A stretch of 64,000 bases of DNA, from positions 1,302,001 to 1,366,000 of the forward strand of contig NZ_CP076668.1 of assembly GCF_018968705.1 (NCBI RefSeq), written 5' to 3'. A model generated the notes under the pieces. That model was not told where the DNA came from, searched no databases, and worked only from the letters and a program-made list of their open reading frames with translations. Shown here in pieces: positions 37,062 to 46,633 of the stretch. The DNA is from Pseudomonas lijiangensis. Its GTDB lineage: Bacteria > Pseudomonadota > Gammaproteobacteria > Pseudomonadales > Pseudomonadaceae. Numbering within the stretch: position 1 is the stretch's first letter; every line of letters starts with the position of its first letter. Made by a program: the position numbers and the translations under genes.

Positions 37062-37747
37062 CGGGGCTGTCCACTCTTGCGAGTCTGACTCACGACGACG
37101 CCCAGGCCATCGATGACTGCTGGAACCGCATCGGTGTTCATGGTGACCGTTCCTGTCCGGTATTGCCGGAGCACATTCATTGCCGCAACTGTGCGGTGTA
37201 CTCCGCTGCCGCCACTCGCCTGCTCGATCGCTATTCCCTGCTTCAGGAGCATCGCGACCAGTTTCAGGGCAGCCAGCTGCAGCGTGATGTCCAGACTCGC
37301 TCGATCCTGGTCTTTCGCCTGGGTGATGAGTGGCTCGGGCTGGCGACCCGCAGTCTGGCGGAAGTCGCGCCCGATCAGGCCATCCATTCGTTGCCCCATC
37401 AGCGTTCCCGTGCGCTGCTGGGGGTGGCCAATGTGCGTGGCGCCCTGGTGGCATGCATTTCTCTGGTCGAACTGCTGGGGCTCGACAGCGGTTCGGTGCT
37501 GGCCACCAGCGGGCGTGTTGTACCGCGCATGCTGATCATCGCCGCACAAGGCGGCCCGGTGGTGGTGCCGGTGGATGAAGTCGATGGCATTCACGCCATG
37601 GAAGAGCGCCATCTGAATGCGGCGTCGGCTTCCGGCACGCATGCCAATGCACGATTTACTCGTGGTGTCCTGCAATGGAAGGGTCGCAGTCTGCGTTTGC
37701 TCGATGAAGATGAGTTGTTGGCGGCGATCAACCGGAGCCTGACATGA
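37058..37747 (+). CDS. wspD: CheW-like coupling protein WspD
   Basis: 229 residues. The N-terminal part carries CPVLPEHIHCRNCAVYSAAA, a Cys/His cluster typical of WspD, and the CheW domain covers about 85-225 (LVFRLGDEWLGLATRSLAEV, LLGVANVRGALVACISLVEL). The second coupling protein of the complex, it helps fix WspA-WspE subcellular clustering. It overlaps wspC and wspE by 4 nt each. Confidence 0.95.
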   Translation: MTGLSTLASLTHDDAQAIDDCWNRIGVHGDRSCPVLPEHIHCRNCAVYSAAATRLLDRYSLLQEHRDQFQGSQLQRDVQTRSILVFRLGDEWLGLATRSLAEVAPDQAIHSLPHQRSRALLGVANVRGALVACISLVELLGLDSGSVLATSGRVVPRMLIIAAQGGPVVVPVDEVDGIHAMEERHLNAASASGTHANARFTRGVLQWKGRSLRLLDEDELLAAINRSLT

Positions 37748-40152
37748 CCCCCGATCAAATGCGCGACGCCTCACTGTTCGAGCTGTTCACCCTGGAAGCC
37801 GAAGCCCAGACCCAGGTGCTGAGTGCCGGCCTTCTGGAGCTGGAGCGCAATCCGACCCTGGCCGACCAACTGGAAGCCTGCATGCGCGCCGCCCACTCCC
37901 TCAAGGGCGCGGCGCGGATCGTCGGGGTCAATTACGGCGTCAGCGTGGCCCATGTCATGGAGGATTGTCTGGTCAGCGCCCAGGAAGGGCGGCTGCTGCT
38001 CCAGGCCGAACACATCGACGCCTTGCTCTCGGGCACCGACCTGTTGATGCGCATTGCCACGCCGACTGACAGCAGCATCGGGCAGAGCGATATCGACAGC
38101 TATGTCGAACGAGTGAATGCACTGCTGGCTTCCGGAGCCGGAGCGCCGCGCCAGGTCAACGTTACCTTGCCTGACCTGCTGCCTGATGCATTGCCAGAGC
38201 CGTTAGCCGATCCATTGAAAGACAGCGATATGCCGCTGATCGAGCCGCTGCTGGTGCCGACACCGGGCAGCAATCCGTCATCCCTCGATGCGCTGGCTGC
38301 CGCTCTGCGTCTCGAACCGCCGCCGCCCCCCGAGCCTGTGGCGGTCGAGCCTGAGCCCACGCCAGCGCCTGCCGCGACACGCGAGCGCCGGGTGTCCGAT
38401 GGCGGCGAGCGGGTCTTGCGGGTCACCGCCGAACGGCTCAATGGCCTGCTGGATCTGTCGAGCAAGGCGCTGGTGGAAACCCAGCGCATGAAACCCTTGC
38501 AGGCCGGCATGCAGCGCCTCAAGCGCCTGCAGGTCAGCAGCGACAGGGCCCTGGAAGTGCTTGGGGCATGTTTTGGCGATGCGGGTCTGGAACCTGACGC
38601 ACAGAAAGCTCTGGATGATGCCCGCGATTTTCTGTCCCAGGCTCAACAGATGCTGATCCAGCAGGCCGCCGAACTGGATGAGTTCGGCTGGCAGTCGGGG
38701 CAGCGAGCGCAGTTGCTGTATGACACTGCTCTGGCCTGCCGGATGCGCCCGTTTGCCGATGTGCTCACTGGTCAGGCGCGCATGGTTCGCGATCTGGGGC
38801 GTGAGCTGGGCAAGCAGGTTCGTCTGAAAATCGAGGGCGAAAAGACTCAGGTCGACCGTGATGTGCTTGAAAAGCTGGAAGCGCCCCTGACCCATCTGCT
38901 GCGTAATGCCGTGGACCACGGCATCGAATCTCCCGAGCGACGCAAGGAGCTGGGCAAAGACCCGGAAGGGCAGATTCTTCTGCGCGCCTCTCATGAGGCA
39001 GGCCTGCTGGTTGTGCAGCTCAGCGACGATGGCAATGGCGTGGATCTCGAACGTCTGCGCAGCAATATCATCGAGCGCAAACTGTCGCCAGCCGAAACCG
39101 CGGCGCAGTTGAGCGAAGAGGAACTGCTGAGCTTCCTGTTCCTGCCGGGCTTCAGCATGCGGGACAAGGTCACGCAAATTTCCGGTCGTGGCGTAGGCCT
39201 GGACGCCGTGCAGCACATGGTTCGCCAGATGCACGGCAGTGTCGAGTTGCGGCAATGGGCCGGTGAAGGCAGTTGCTTCCGCATCGAAATGCCACTGACG
39301 CTTTCGGTCGTGCGCAGTCTGGTGGTGGAGGTGGGCGGCGAAGCCTATGCCTTCCCGCTGGCGCATATCGAACGCATGCGTGATCTGCAGCCCGAAGATA
39401 TCGTGCAACTGGAAGGGCGCCAGCATTTCTGGCATGAAGACCGCCATGTCGGCCTGGTTTCTGCCAGCCAGTTATTGAACCGTCCTCAGTCACAGCGCAG
39501 CGATGAGGCGCTCAAGGTGGTGGTGATTCGCGAGCGTGATGCCGTCTACGGCGTTGCGGTGGAGCGGTTCATTGGCGAGCGCACGCTGGTGGTCATGCCC
39601 CTTGATGCCCGCCTGGGCAAGGTTCAGGATGTGTCCGCTGGCGCTTTGCTCGACGATGGCTCGGTGGTGCTGATCATCGATGTCGAAGATTTGCTGCGCT
39701 CGGTAGAGAAACTGCTCAATACCGGGCGCCTGGAGCGCATAGACCGGCGTAACCGTCAGGTCGACCATGTGGCGCGCAAGCGTGTACTGGTGGTCGATGA
39801 CTCGTTGACGGTCCGTGAGCTGGAGCGCAAGTTGCTGGTCGGCCGCGGTTATGAAGTGGCGGTTGCCGTTGATGGCATGGATGGCTGGAATGCCTTGCGT
39901 GCCGAGGACTTTGATCTGCTGATCACCGACATCGACATGCCGCGCATGGACGGCATCGAACTGGTGACCCTGGTGCGTCGGGATACTCGGTTGCAATCTC
40001 TGCCAGTGATGGTGGTTTCCTACAAGGATCGTGAAGAAGACCGGCGCCGTGGCCTGGATGCGGGCGCCGACTATTATCTGGCCAAGGCCAGCTTCCACGA
40101 CGATGCCTTGCTTGATGCCGTCGCTGAATTGATAGGGGATGCTCAAGAATGA
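37744..40152 (+). CDS. wspE: Hybrid CheA-type histidine kinase-response regulator WspE
   Basis: 802 residues. The HPt domain has phosphorylatable H51 (RAAHSLKGAARIVG). A Pro-rich linker (about 185-220) precedes dimerisation and ATPase domains (HLLRNAVDHGIESPERRKEL, ISGRGVGLDAVQHMVRQMHG), a CheW-like domain, and a C-terminal receiver (VLVVDDSLTVRELERKLLVG, LLITDIDMPRMDG). It phosphorylates WspR and WspF in response to WspA. It overlaps wspF by 4 nt. Confidence 0.96.
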   Translation: MTPDQMRDASLFELFTLEAEAQTQVLSAGLLELERNPTLADQLEACMRAAHSLKGAARIVGVNYGVSVAHVMEDCLVSAQEGRLLLQAEHIDALLSGTDLLMRIATPTDSSIGQSDIDSYVERVNALLASGAGAPRQVNVTLPDLLPDALPEPLADPLKDSDMPLIEPLLVPTPGSNPSSLDALAAALRLEPPPPPEPVAVEPEPTPAPAATRERRVSDGGERVLRVTAERLNGLLDLSSKALVETQRMKPLQAGMQRLKRLQVSSDRALEVLGACFGDAGLEPDAQKALDDARDFLSQAQQMLIQQAAELDEFGWQSGQRAQLLYDTALACRMRPFADVLTGQARMVRDLGRELGKQVRLKIEGEKTQVDRDVLEKLEAPLTHLLRNAVDHGIESPERRKELGKDPEGQILLRASHEAGLLVVQLSDDGNGVDLERLRSNIIERKLSPAETAAQLSEEELLSFLFLPGFSMRDKVTQISGRGVGLDAVQHMVRQMHGSVELRQWAGEGSCFRIEMPLTLSVVRSLVVEVGGEAYAFPLAHIERMRDLQPEDIVQLEGRQHFWHEDRHVGLVSASQLLNRPQSQRSDEALKVVVIRERDAVYGVAVERFIGERTLVVMPLDARLGKVQDVSAGALLDDGSVVLIIDVEDLLRSVEKLLNTGRLERIDRRNRQVDHVARKRVLVVDDSLTVRELERKLLVGRGYEVAVAVDGMDGWNALRAEDFDLLITDIDMPRMDGIELVTLVRRDTRLQSLPVMVVSYKDREEDRRRGLDAGADYYLAKASFHDDALLDAVAELIGDAQE

Positions 40153-41159
40153 AGATCGCCATCGTCAATGACATGCCCATGGCCGTAGAAGCCTTGCGCC
40201 GGGCAGTGGCATTCGAGCCTGAACATCAGATCGCCTGGGTGGCCGGCAATGGTGCCGAAGCGGTTCGGCTTTGCGCCGAGCAGACGCCGGATCTGATCCT
40301 GATGGACCTGATCATGCCGGTCATGGACGGGGTCGAGGCCACGCGCCAGATCATGGCCGAAACACCCTGCGCTATCGTTCTTGTGACTGTTGACCGTGAG
40401 CAGAACGTCCACCGTGTGTTCGAGGCCATGGGCCATGGCGCACTGGATGTGGTGGATACCCCTGCTATCGGTGCAGGTAACCCGCGGGAAGCCGCCGCGC
40501 CACTGCTGCGCAAGATATTGAATATCGGCTGGCTGATCGGCCAGCGCGCACCTCGTGAGCGAACGGCGCCACCGTCGTTGCGCCAGACCGCCATGCGTCA
40601 GGGGCTGGTTGCCATCGGCTCGTCGGCCGGAGGCCCGGCGGCGCTGGAAATTCTATTGAAAGGGCTGCCGGCGAGTTTTCCGGCGGCTATCGTCCTGGTG
40701 CAGCATGTGGACCAGGTATTTGCTGCGGGTATGGCCGACTGGCTGTGTACAGCGTCGGGGTTGCCGGTGCGTCTGGCCCGGGAGGGAGAGCCGCCGCAAC
40801 GCGGTCAGGTGCTTCTGGCAGGGACCAACCACCATATCCGCTTGTTGAAGGATGGTACGCTGGCTTATACGGCTGAACCTGTAAACGAAATCTACAGGCC
40901 TTCTATCGATGTTTTCTTCGAGAGTGTGGCCCGCTACTGGAATGGTGATGCAGTGGGTGTTTTATTGACCGGCATGGGTCGAGATGGAGCTCAAGGGCTT
41001 AAATTGATGCGCGAGCAGGGCTTTCTGACCATCGCTCAGGATCAGGCCAGTTCTGCTGTCTACGGCATGCCAAAGGCTGCCGCTGCAATTGATGCTGCCG
41101 TCGAAATCCGGCCATTGCAGACTATCGCGCCTCGCCTGACCGAGGTATTCGCCCAATGA
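40149..41159 (+). CDS. wspF: CheB-type chemoreceptor methylesterase WspF
   Basis: 336 residues. The receiver has D53 (LILMDLIMPVMDG). The methylesterase domain has the catalytic triad S159 (AIGSSAGGPAALEI), H186 (LVQHVDQ) and D279 (LTGMGRDGAQG). It resets WspA by removing methyl groups; loss of wspF is a well-known cause of wrinkly or hyper-biofilm variants in Pseudomonas. The gene here is full length with all catalytic residues, so the pathway should be in the regulated wild-type state. Confidence 0.96.
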   Translation: MKIAIVNDMPMAVEALRRAVAFEPEHQIAWVAGNGAEAVRLCAEQTPDLILMDLIMPVMDGVEATRQIMAETPCAIVLVTVDREQNVHRVFEAMGHGALDVVDTPAIGAGNPREAAAPLLRKILNIGWLIGQRAPRERTAPPSLRQTAMRQGLVAIGSSAGGPAALEILLKGLPASFPAAIVLVQHVDQVFAAGMADWLCTASGLPVRLAREGEPPQRGQVLLAGTNHHIRLLKDGTLAYTAEPVNEIYRPSIDVFFESVARYWNGDAVGVLLTGMGRDGAQGLKLMREQGFLTIAQDQASSAVYGMPKAAAAIDAAVEIRPLQTIAPRLTEVFAQ

Positions 41160-41204
41160 CTTTCCAGGTGAATTCACCCGCCACCGGTGACCAGGAGACG
41201 CATC

Positions 41205-42212
41205 ATGCATGACGTGCAGCCCGAAGAATTGAAGACTGCCGATGAAAACTCGGCGATGGTGCTGCTGGTGGACGATCAGGCGATGATCGGTGAAGCCGTG
41301 CGCCGTGGTCTGGCCAATGAAGAGTCCATCGACTTCCACTTCTGTGCCGATCCCCATCAGGCCATTGCCCAGGCCATGCAGATCAAGCCGACGGTCATCC
41401 TGCAGGATCTGGTCATGCCGGGGCTGGACGGGCTGACACTGGTGCGCGAATACCGCAACAACCCCATGACCCGTGACATCCCGATCATCGTGCTTTCCAC
41501 CAAGGAAGACCCGTTGATCAAGAGTGCGGCGTTTGCCGCGGGAGCCAACGACTATCTGGTCAAGCTGCCCGACACCATCGAACTGGTGGCGCGCATCCGT
41601 TACCACTCCCGCTCCTACATGACCCTGTTGCAGCGCGATGAGGCCTACCGCGCCTTGCGGGTCAGCCAGCAGCAACTGCTCGACACCAATCTGGTGCTGC
41701 AACGCCTGATGAACTCCGATGGCCTGACCGGCCTCTCCAATCGTCGTCATTTCGATGAATACCTGGAGCTGGAGTGGCGCCGGGCGACCCGTGAGCAGAG
41801 TCAGCTGTCGCTGATGATGATCGATGTGGACTACTTCAAGGCCTACAACGACAACTTCGGTCACCTCGAAGGCGACGAAGCCTTGCGTCAGGTGGCCAAG
41901 GCGATTCGCGCCAGTTGCAGCCGTCCGTCCGATTTGCCGGCCCGTTATGGCGGCGAAGAGTTCGCCATGGTCCTGCCCAATACCACGCCCGGTGGCGCTC
42001 GGCTGCTGGCCGAAAAGCTGCGCCAGAGCGTGATGGGCATGAATATCCCGCACATTGCTCCGGCACCGGGTTCGACGTTGACAGTCAGTATTGGCGTGGC
42101 GACCGTGATACCGCAGAACGGCCTCAGCAGCCGACAACTGATCCTCGATGCCGACAAGGGCCTGTATCTGGCCAAACACAGTGGTCGTAATCAGGTGGCG
42201 GTAGGCGGCTGA
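41205..42212 (+). CDS. wspR: Diguanylate cyclase response regulator WspR
   Basis: 335 residues from the ATG at 41205 (CAGGAG 7 nt upstream). The receiver has phosphoacceptor D68 ([10 protein letters not shown]), a helical linker follows, and the GGDEF domain has the active GGEEF at 249-253 (RYGGEEF) with the inhibitory I-site R240-PSD243. Phosphorylated WspR clusters and makes c-di-GMP, promoting exopolysaccharide and biofilm. Both the catalytic and the feedback sites are intact. Confidence 0.97.
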   Translation: MHDVQPEELKTADENSAMVLLVDDQAMIGEAVRRGLANEESIDFHFCADPHQAIAQAMQIKPTVILQDLVMPGLDGLTLVREYRNNPMTRDIPIIVLSTKEDPLIKSAAFAAGANDYLVKLPDTIELVARIRYHSRSYMTLLQRDEAYRALRVSQQQLLDTNLVLQRLMNSDGLTGLSNRRHFDEYLELEWRRATREQSQLSLMMIDVDYFKAYNDNFGHLEGDEALRQVAKAIRASCSRPSDLPARYGGEEFAMVLPNTTPGGARLLAEKLRQSVMGMNIPHIAPAPGSTLTVSIGVATVIPQNGLSSRQLILDADKGLYLAKHSGRNQVAVGG

Positions 42213-42256
42213 TCTTCCTGTACGCAGTCCGATGCCATAACTCCTGTAGAACGGGC

Positions 42257-42285
42257 TGCTTTCAGGACTCTCCCTGGGGTATACT
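42257..42285 (+). promoter_or_regulatory. Candidate prfB promoter
   Basis: TATACT (42280-42285) is a near-consensus -10 box, 39 nt before the prfB ATG. The hexamer 17 nt upstream (TGCTTT) is a poor -35. It is the best promoter-like site in the 112-nt gap after wspR. Confidence 0.4.
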
Positions 42286-42324
42286 CGTCGGCTTTGAAAA
42301 TTTCGCCTGCGAGTGCTGCCCACC

Positions 42325-43420
42325 ATGGAAATCAACCCGATCCTAAACAGCATCAAGGACCTGTCCGAGCGCTCCGAAACCATTCGGGGGTATCTTTGAC
42401 TACGATCACAAGCATGATCGTCTGACCGAAGTAAACCGCGAGCTCGAAGATCCCGCTGTCTGGAACAACCCCGAGTACGCTCAGAACCTGGGCCGCGAGC
42501 GTTCGATGCTGGCGCAGATCGTCGAAACCCTCGACGACATGAAGTCCGGGCTGGCCGATGCCAAGGACCTGCTGCTGATGTCCGCCGAGGAAGAAGACCA
42601 GGCTGCCGTCGACGATGTGGCCGCTGAAGTCGAGCGCCTGCGCGAGCTGCTGGAGAAGCTGGAATTCCGCCGCATGTTCAGCGGCGACATGGACCCGAAC
42701 AACGCCTACCTGGACATCCAGGCCGGTTCCGGTGGCACCGAAGCCCAGGACTGGGCCAACATCCTGCTGCGCATGTACCTGCGCTGGGCCGACAAGCGCG
42801 GCTTCGACGCCACCATCATGGAGCTGTCCGCCGGTGAAGTCGCCGGGATCAAGGGCGCGACCGTGCACATCAAGGGCGAATACGCTTTTGGCTGGCTGCG
42901 TACCGAAATCGGCGTTCACCGTCTGGTGCGCAAGAGCCCGTTCGACTCCGGCGCACGCCGCCATACGTCGTTCTCGGCGGTGTTCGTGTCACCGGAAATC
43001 GACGATAACATCGAGATCGAGATCAACCCGGCCGACCTGCGGATCGACACCTACCGCTCCTCCGGTGCCGGTGGTCAGCACGTTAACACCACTGACTCGG
43101 CGGTACGTATCACCCACGTTCCGACCAACACCGTGGTCAGTTGCCAGAACGAACGTTCCCAGCATGCGAACAAGGACACCGCCATGAAAATGCTGCGGGC
43201 CCGTTTGTATGAGCAGGAAGTGCAGAAGCGCAACGCTGCGTCCCAGGCGCTTGAAGACACCAAGTCCGACATCGGCTGGGGTCATCAGATTCGCTCCTAC
43301 GTTCTGGATGCCTCGCGCATCAAGGACCTGCGGACCAACATCGAGCGTAGCGACTGTGACAAGGTGCTCGACGGCGACCTCGACGAGTACCTGATCGCAA
43401 GCCTCAAGCAAGGCCTGTAA
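42325..43420 (+). CDS. prfB: Peptide chain release factor 2, with programmed +1 frameshift
   Basis: 364 residues when read as 42325-42396 joined to 42398-43420. The first 24 codons end GGG TAT CTT and then an in-frame TGA (42397-42399); skipping one base gives GAC and the rest of RF2. The purine-rich CGGGGG just before TATCTT is the internal Shine-Dalgarno-like stimulator. This is the classic autoregulation: little RF2 lets the ribosome pause at TGA and shift. SPF (KSPFDSG) and GGQ (249-251, SGAGGQHVN) motifs are present. RF2 terminates at UGA and UAA. Confidence 0.97.
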
Positions 43421-43448
43421 TAACGCGCAGCCACCTCGATCCGTGAGA

Positions 43449-43463
43449 GTGGCTTGCCCGCGA
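43449..43463. repeat. Degenerate REP half-unit between prfB and lysS
   Basis: GTGGCTTGCCCGCGA resembles the inner part of the family A REP (GGCTTGCCCGCGAC) seen at 2089-2111. No matching inverted partner is present, so it is a relic or a chance match. Confidence 0.4.
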
Positions 43464-43514
43464 TCCCCTGCCGAGGGCGGGGGACAACGAACCTGTGATG
43501 GAAAATCTAAAGAC

Positions 43515-45014
43515 ATGAGCGACCAACAACTCGACCCGCAAGCCCTGCAACAGGAAGAAAACACCCTGATCGCTCAGCGCAAGGAAAAGCTTGCTGCCGA
43601 GCGCGCCAAGGGACAGGCCTTCCCCAACGACTTCCGCCGCGACAGCTACTGCAACGATCTGCAGAAAAAGTATGCTGACAAGACCAAGGAAGAGCTGGCC
43701 GATGCAGCGATTCCGGTCAAGGTTGCCGGTCGCATCATGCTTAACCGTGGCTCGTTCATGGTGATCCAGGACATGACCGGTCGCATCCAGGTCTACGTCA
43801 ACCGCAAGACCCTGCCGGAAGAAACCCTGGCGGCGGTCAAGACCTGGGACCTGGGCGATATCATCGCCACCGAAGGTACTCTGGCCCGTTCCGGCAAGGG
43901 CGACCTGTACGTCGAAATGACCAGCGTGCGCCTGCTGACCAAGTCCCTGCGTCCGCTGCCGGACAAGCACCACGGCCTGACCGACACCGAGCAGCGCTAC
44001 CGTCAGCGCTACGTCGACCTGATCGTCAACGAAGAAGTGCGCGATACCTTCCGTGTCCGCTCGCAAGTCATTGCCCACATCCGCAGCTTCCTGATGAAGC
44101 GCGACTTCCTTGAAGTCGAAACGCCGATGCTGCAGACCATTCCCGGCGGCGCTGCTGCCAAGCCGTTCGAGACGCACCACAATGCCCTCGACATGGAAAT
44201 GTTCCTGCGCATCGCGCCTGAGCTGTACCTCAAGCGCCTGGTGGTCGGCGGCTTCGAGAAAGTGTTCGAGATCAACCGTAACTTCCGTAACGAAGGCGTT
44301 TCGACTCGTCACAACCCTGAGTTCACCATGCTGGAGTTCTACCAGGCTTACGCCGACTATGAAGACAACATGGACCTGACCGAAGAACTGTTCCGCGAAC
44401 TGGCGCAACTGGTTCTGGGCACCACTGACGTGCCTTATGGCGACAAGGTGTTCCACTTCGGCGAGCCGTTCGTTCGTCTGTCGGTGTTCGACTCGATCCT
44501 CAAGTACAACCCGGAGCTGACCGCTGACGACCTGAACGACATCGACAAGGCCCGCGCCATCGCCAAGAAAGCTGGCGCCAAGGTGCTGGGCTTCGAAGGT
44601 CTGGGCAAACTGCAGGTGATGATTTTCGAAGAGCTGGTCGAGCACAAGCTGGAGCAGCCGCACTTCATCACCCAGTACCCGTTCGAAGTCTCGCCGCTGG
44701 CACGCCGCAACAATGACAACCCGAACGTCACCGACCGTTTCGAGCTGTTCATCGGTGGCCGTGAAATTGCCAACGCCTACTCCGAGCTGAACGACGCTGA
44801 AGACCAGGCCGAGCGCTTCCAGGCCCAGGTGGCCGACAAGGATGCCGGTGACGACGAAGCCATGCATTACGACGCCGACTTCGTACGTGCGCTGGAATAC
44901 GGCATGCCGCCAACGGCCGGTGAAGGTATCGGCATCGACCGTCTGGTGATGCTGCTCACCAACTCCCCGTCGATCCGCGACGTGATCCTGTTCCCGCACA
45001 TGCGGCCACAAGCG
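43515..45014 (+). CDS. lysS: Lysyl-tRNA synthetase, class II
   Basis: About 500 residues, starting [20 protein letters not shown] at 43515 and ending just before the terminator. The N-terminal OB-fold anticodon domain ([20 protein letters not shown]) precedes the class II core with motif 2 ([20 protein letters not shown]) and motif 3 ([20 protein letters not shown]). It follows prfB by about 94 nt, the widespread prfB-lysS pairing. The open frame further upstream is not conserved. Confidence 0.97.
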
Positions 45015-45030
45015 TAATCAGCTACAAGAC

Positions 45031-45058
45031 AAGCCGCCTGAACAGGGCGGCTTTTTTA
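45031..45058 (+). terminator. Intrinsic terminator after lysS
   Basis: AAGCCGCC and GGCGGCTT form an 8-bp stem with a 7-nt loop, followed by TTTTTATA. It ends the prfB-lysS unit. Confidence 0.92.
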
Positions 45059-45091
45059 TATCTCTCGATTTTTCGCGAATGAGTGCTGTTG

Positions 45092-45254
45092 GGGGAATGC
45101 CGATCAGTCAAGGTCAATGAATCACTTTGTGGGAGGCAGCTTGCTGGCGACTTTGGCGTACAGACGCAGAATATCTGCCGGGTTTCAGGCCTTTTTCGCC
45201 AGCAAGCTGCCTCCCACAAGTTTTGTTTGTGCCTTGACTGATCGGCATTACCCC
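45092..45254. repeat. Nested palindrome: REPIN family C inside a second inverted repeat
   Basis: REP arms GTGGGAGGCAGCTTGCTGGC (plus GA) at 45129-45150 and their exact inverse at 45196-45217 lie inside outer arms AATGCCGATCAGTCAAGG (45096-45113) and its exact inverse (45232-45249). The outer arms are bordered by GGGG/CCCC with one extra base on the right. The left half, about 53 nt from 45100, recurs at the window end (63940-63992). It is followed by a half copy of the family D unit near 45259. Confidence 0.9.
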
Positions 45255-45303
45255 GTAAGCGAATTCATTCGCGAATGCACAGACCAGAAAGGAATCCCCC
45301 GTC

Positions 45304-46029
45304 GTGACAATCGCTCAAGAAGGCGCCGCCGACGTTGCCAGCGCCGTGGCCAGGAGTGTCAGGTATCAGGGCCGCAAGGCCAGTCGGGAGGGGAGTGAGC
45401 AGCGCCGGCAGAAGATTCTCGATGCAACCATGCGCATCGTGGTCCGCGATGGTGTGCGGGCGGTGCGGCACCGGGCCGTTGCCACTGAAGCGGATGTGCC
45501 GCTGTCGGCCACCACTTACTACTTCAAGGACATCGATGACCTGCTGACCGATGCCTTCGCTCAGTATGTCGAGCGCAGCGCAGCCTATCAGGCCAAGCTG
45601 TGGCAGAACACCGAAGTCGTGTTGCGGGAAATGCTGACCCGCGGCACCGCCAACCCGGCTGACCGCTTGCGTCTGGCCGATGATATTGCGCGCATGACCA
45701 TGGAATACATCCGCCACCAGTTGCAGACTCGCCGCGAGTATCTGATTGCCGAGCACGCCTTTCACCATGAGGCATTGATCAATCCTCGGCTGGCGCCGCT
45801 GGTGGTTGCCCATCAGGAGATCCTGCTGCAAGGCACCTATCAGTTTCTGCAGGTTATCGGCTCGTCGCAGCCCGTTCAGGATGCACAGGTGTTGACGGGG
45901 ATTATCCGCCGGATGGAATATCAGGGTCTGCTTCATGGCCCGCACTATCAGGCGGACGAAGAAATACTCGGTATTCTCACTCGCCAGACGCGTCTGGTCC
46001 TTGGGATCGACTCATCGGTCTGCCCATGA
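45304..46029 (+). CDS. TetR family transcriptional regulator
   Basis: 241 residues from a GTG start (AAAGGAATCCCCC upstream). An N-terminal extension of about 35 residues precedes the TetR HTH (QKILDATMRIVVRDGVRAVR, HRAVATEADVPLSATTYYFK). The C-terminal ligand/dimer domain is not assignable. In P. aeruginosa a TetR gene also follows lysS at this place. It may control the lipoprotein gene 25 nt downstream, but that is inference. Confidence 0.9.
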   Translation: MTIAQEGAADVASAVARSVRYQGRKASREGSEQRRQKILDATMRIVVRDGVRAVRHRAVATEADVPLSATTYYFKDIDDLLTDAFAQYVERSAAYQAKLWQNTEVVLREMLTRGTANPADRLRLADDIARMTMEYIRHQLQTRREYLIAEHAFHHEALINPRLAPLVVAHQEILLQGTYQFLQVIGSSQPVQDAQVLTGIIRRMEYQGLLHGPHYQADEEILGILTRQTRLVLGIDSSVCP

Positions 46030-46054
46030 GATACCCTTTTTTCAGGAGAGCACC

Positions 46055-46600
46055 ATGAAAGCCTGGCGCGCATTGATTGCGCTGTCGTTCCTGCTCTTGA
46101 GCGGTTGTCTGGTGACTTTCGAGGACACCATTCCTGCAGGCAGCGCCGCTCCGGCCCATTTGCTTGGGCCCTGGACCAGCAAGAATGCCTGGGGCGAGCC
46201 CCTTGAACTCGAGCTTTCCCGCATCAGCGGCAACCTTTACAAGGCAGTCAGCTATCGTAAAGGTGATCGCAAGCATCGCGATGAGTATCGCTTCACGGTG
46301 ACCGAACATGGCAGCCGCTGGTATCTGTCGGCGCAATTGCCTGAAAAATATGGCGCTCACTATGTAATGGCCGGATTCGAGGTGACCGATGCCCATGAAC
46401 TGGTTGTCTACAACCTGGATCTGGATCGATTCAGACAATGGGTGGATCAGCAGAACCTCACTGGCCAGCCAGTGGAGAGCGGGATCGGGCAGGGCATTCT
46501 GATCACCAGTCCTCTGGACCAGGTGTTCGCTTATCTGGACGATCCGGCCAATTCCGATGTTTTCCTGGAGGTCGCACGCTACCAGCGTGTACCCAAGTAG
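46055..46600 (+). CDS. Predicted lipoprotein
   Basis: 181 residues starting MKAWRALIALSFLLLSGCLV at 46055, with CAGGAG upstream. LLSG-C is a lipobox, so it should be lipidated at Cys18. The mature part has no recognised domain; it is beta-strand-like (RDEYRFTVTEHGSRWYLSAQ). It lies between the TetR gene and the DUF1704 gene, all on one strand with short gaps. Function unknown. Confidence 0.82.
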   Translation: MKAWRALIALSFLLLSGCLVTFEDTIPAGSAAPAHLLGPWTSKNAWGEPLELELSRISGNLYKAVSYRKGDRKHRDEYRFTVTEHGSRWYLSAQLPEKYGAHYVMAGFEVTDAHELVVYNLDLDRFRQWVDQQNLTGQPVESGIGQGILITSPLDQVFAYLDDPANSDVFLEVARYQRVPK

Positions 46601-46633
46601 TAGGGCAGCAGCCCGCCAGCCAAGGAGTACCGG

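Noticed and set aside
42397..42399. In-frame TGA in prfB as evidence of a pseudogene
   Set aside because: It is the conserved programmed frameshift stop of RF2, with the purine-rich stimulator and CTT-TGA-C slip site.
45092..45254. CRISPR-like or insertion-sequence ends
   Set aside because: There is only one inverted pair, no direct repeats with spacers, no transposase and no target-site duplication; a REP-type palindrome explains it.
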